Source: Megachile rotundata
Lineage: Eukaryota > Arthropoda > Insecta > Hymenoptera > Megachilidae
Assembly (NCBI RefSeq): GCF_050947335.1
Contig: NW_027473349.1
Coordinates: 992,001 to 1,056,000 of the forward strand
Length of the DNA stretch: 64,000 bases
Reading direction: 5' to 3'
This document shows, in pieces, positions 63,414 to 64,000 of the stretch. The notes beneath the pieces were generated by a model. That model was not told where the DNA came from. It did not search any database and saw only the letters and a program-made list of their open reading frames with translations. Made by a program: the position numbers and the translations under genes. How positions within the stretch are numbered: position 1 is the first letter of the stretch; each line of letters starts with the position of its first letter.

Positions 63414-64000
63414 GTGATTGAGTGATTGTGTGCTTGTGTGATTGTGTGATTGTGTGATTGTGTGATTGTGTGATTGTGTGATAGTGTGATTGTGATTGTG
63501 TGATTGTGATTGTGTGATTGTGACTGTGTGATTGTGACTGTGTGATTGTGTGAGTGTGTGATTGTGTGATTGAGTGATTGTGTGCTTGTGTGATTGTGTG
63601 GTTGTGTGATTGTGTGATTGTGTGATTAGGTGATTGTGTGATTGTGTGATTCTGTGATTGTGTGATTGTGTGATTGTGTGATTGTGTGATTGTGTGATTG
63701 TGTGATTGTGTGATTGTGTGATTGTGTGATTATGTGATTGTGTGATTGTGTGACTGTGTGATTGTGTGAGTGTGTGATTGTGTGATTGAGTGATTGTGTG
63801 GTTGTGTGATTGTGTGGTTGTGTGATTGTGTGGTTGTGTGATTGTGTGATTGTGTGATTGTGTGATTGTGTGAGTGTGTGATTGTGTGATTGTGTGATTG
63901 TGTGATTGTGTAATTGTGATTGTGCGATTGTGTGATTGTGTGATTGTGTGATTGTGTGATTGTGTGATTGTGAGATTGTGTGATTGTGTGATGGTGTAAT
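63414..64000 (+). repeat. 1190-bp-spaced repeat, copy 2, cut by the window edge
   Basis: GAGTG 63420, TTAGG 63626, GATTCTG 63648 and GATGG 63990. One substitution was seen: GATAGTG at 63480 for GATTGTG. The repeat runs off the end, so the 1190-bp unit may continue. Confidence 0.85.

Larger units (their letters stand above)
1..64000 (+). repeat. Satellite array of GTGTGATT 8-mers, filling the window
   Basis: Every line of the window reads as head-to-tail GTGTGATT or a one- or two-base variant of it. A shortened 6-base unit (GTGATT) is interspersed and creates 14-bp compound units. Orientation never changes: no stretch of AATCACAC appears on the + strand. The consensus has three G, four T, one A and no C, so the strands differ extremely in composition. 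Both ends are cut by the window, so the true array is longer than 64 kb. No unique sequence, transposon end or gene interrupts it. I do not recognise it as a named satellite family. Seen directly; heterochromatic or subtelomeric location is inference. Confidence 0.97.

Noticed and set aside
268..63630. Telomere-type repeats from the recurrent TTAGG
   Set aside because: TTAGG occurs singly within GATTAGGTGATT, a two-base variant of the normal unit. It is never in tandem.
1..64000. CRISPR array
   Set aside because: There are no distinct spacers between constant repeats. The whole region is the same 8-mer with point variants, and no cas-like gene is present.
1..64000. CRP/FNR-like operator half-sites (TGTGA)
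   Set aside because: TGTGA is part of the repeat unit, and the inverted TCACA half needed for a palindrome does not occur on the + strand at the proper spacing.
1..64000. G-quadruplex potential of a G-rich strand
   Set aside because: Runs of three G are rare (for example near 13297 and 52971) and never occur four times in a short span.
1..64000. Z-DNA from alternating GT
   Set aside because: Alternation is broken by GATT every 8 bases. Only five short GTGTGTGTG slips exist, too short to support a claim.
1..64000. Inserted transposon, tRNA, rRNA or other unique sequence
   Set aside because: I found no stretch longer than about one or two units that departs from the GTGTGATT pattern. No terminal inverted repeats, poly-A tails or RNA-like folds are visible.

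Overview
The whole 64 kb window is one uninterrupted satellite array. I find no gene, RNA gene, mobile element, CRISPR array or unique-sequence island. The basic unit on the + strand is the 8-mer GTGTGATT, equivalently AATCACAC on the - strand. It runs head to tail in one orientation from base 1 to base 64000. A 6-base shortened unit (GTGATT) recurs next to full units and makes 14-bp compound units. Point variants of the unit (GGTT, GACT, GAGT, GAAT, GACC, GATC, GTAC, TTAGG, TTATG) mark position and let the higher-order structure be read by eye. The source is most likely a eukaryotic heterochromatic, pericentromeric or subtelomeric satellite or very long minisatellite, but the species cannot be named from this sequence. 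The C-to-T and G-to-A look of the CpG variants would fit a genome with CpG methylation; that is inference.

Layout. 1-8440: mixed modules, including two copies of a 1.7-kb module (about 190-1909 and 6535-8229) and a 1.25-kb repeat (1727-2960 and 4385-5640). 8440-20286: two copies of a 5.3-kb higher-order block (8440-13757 and 14960-20286) with a 1.2-kb linker. 20286-21950: linker holding the longest perfect 8-mer run I found. 21950-30656 and 30657-39394: a direct tandem duplication of about 8.7 kb, almost identical between copies. Each of its copies contains the 1.7-kb module and much of the 5.3-kb block. 39395-41250: a further partial copy of the 5.3-kb block. 41250-47000: mosaic, including a copy of 21240-23300 at 42782-44860. 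47000-64000: a more divergent and simpler territory with its own variants (CTAG, GATTAAGTG, GGGATTGTATGAG), local ladders of about 0.5 and 1.0 kb, and a 1190-bp repeat that runs off the right edge.

C is almost absent from the + strand except in about 30 compact cassettes, which carry nearly all the CpG. Long open frames on the - strand, up to 1650 codons, are a by-product of the repeat. AATCACAC has no stop in any frame, and because 8 is not a multiple of 3 all three frames read the same His/Thr/Ser/Gln/Asn/Ile octapeptide. I do not annotate them as genes. The window's interest lies in its nested duplication history and the placement of CpG cassettes. All alignments here were made by eye from landmark positions, so block edges are good to about 10-50 bases.
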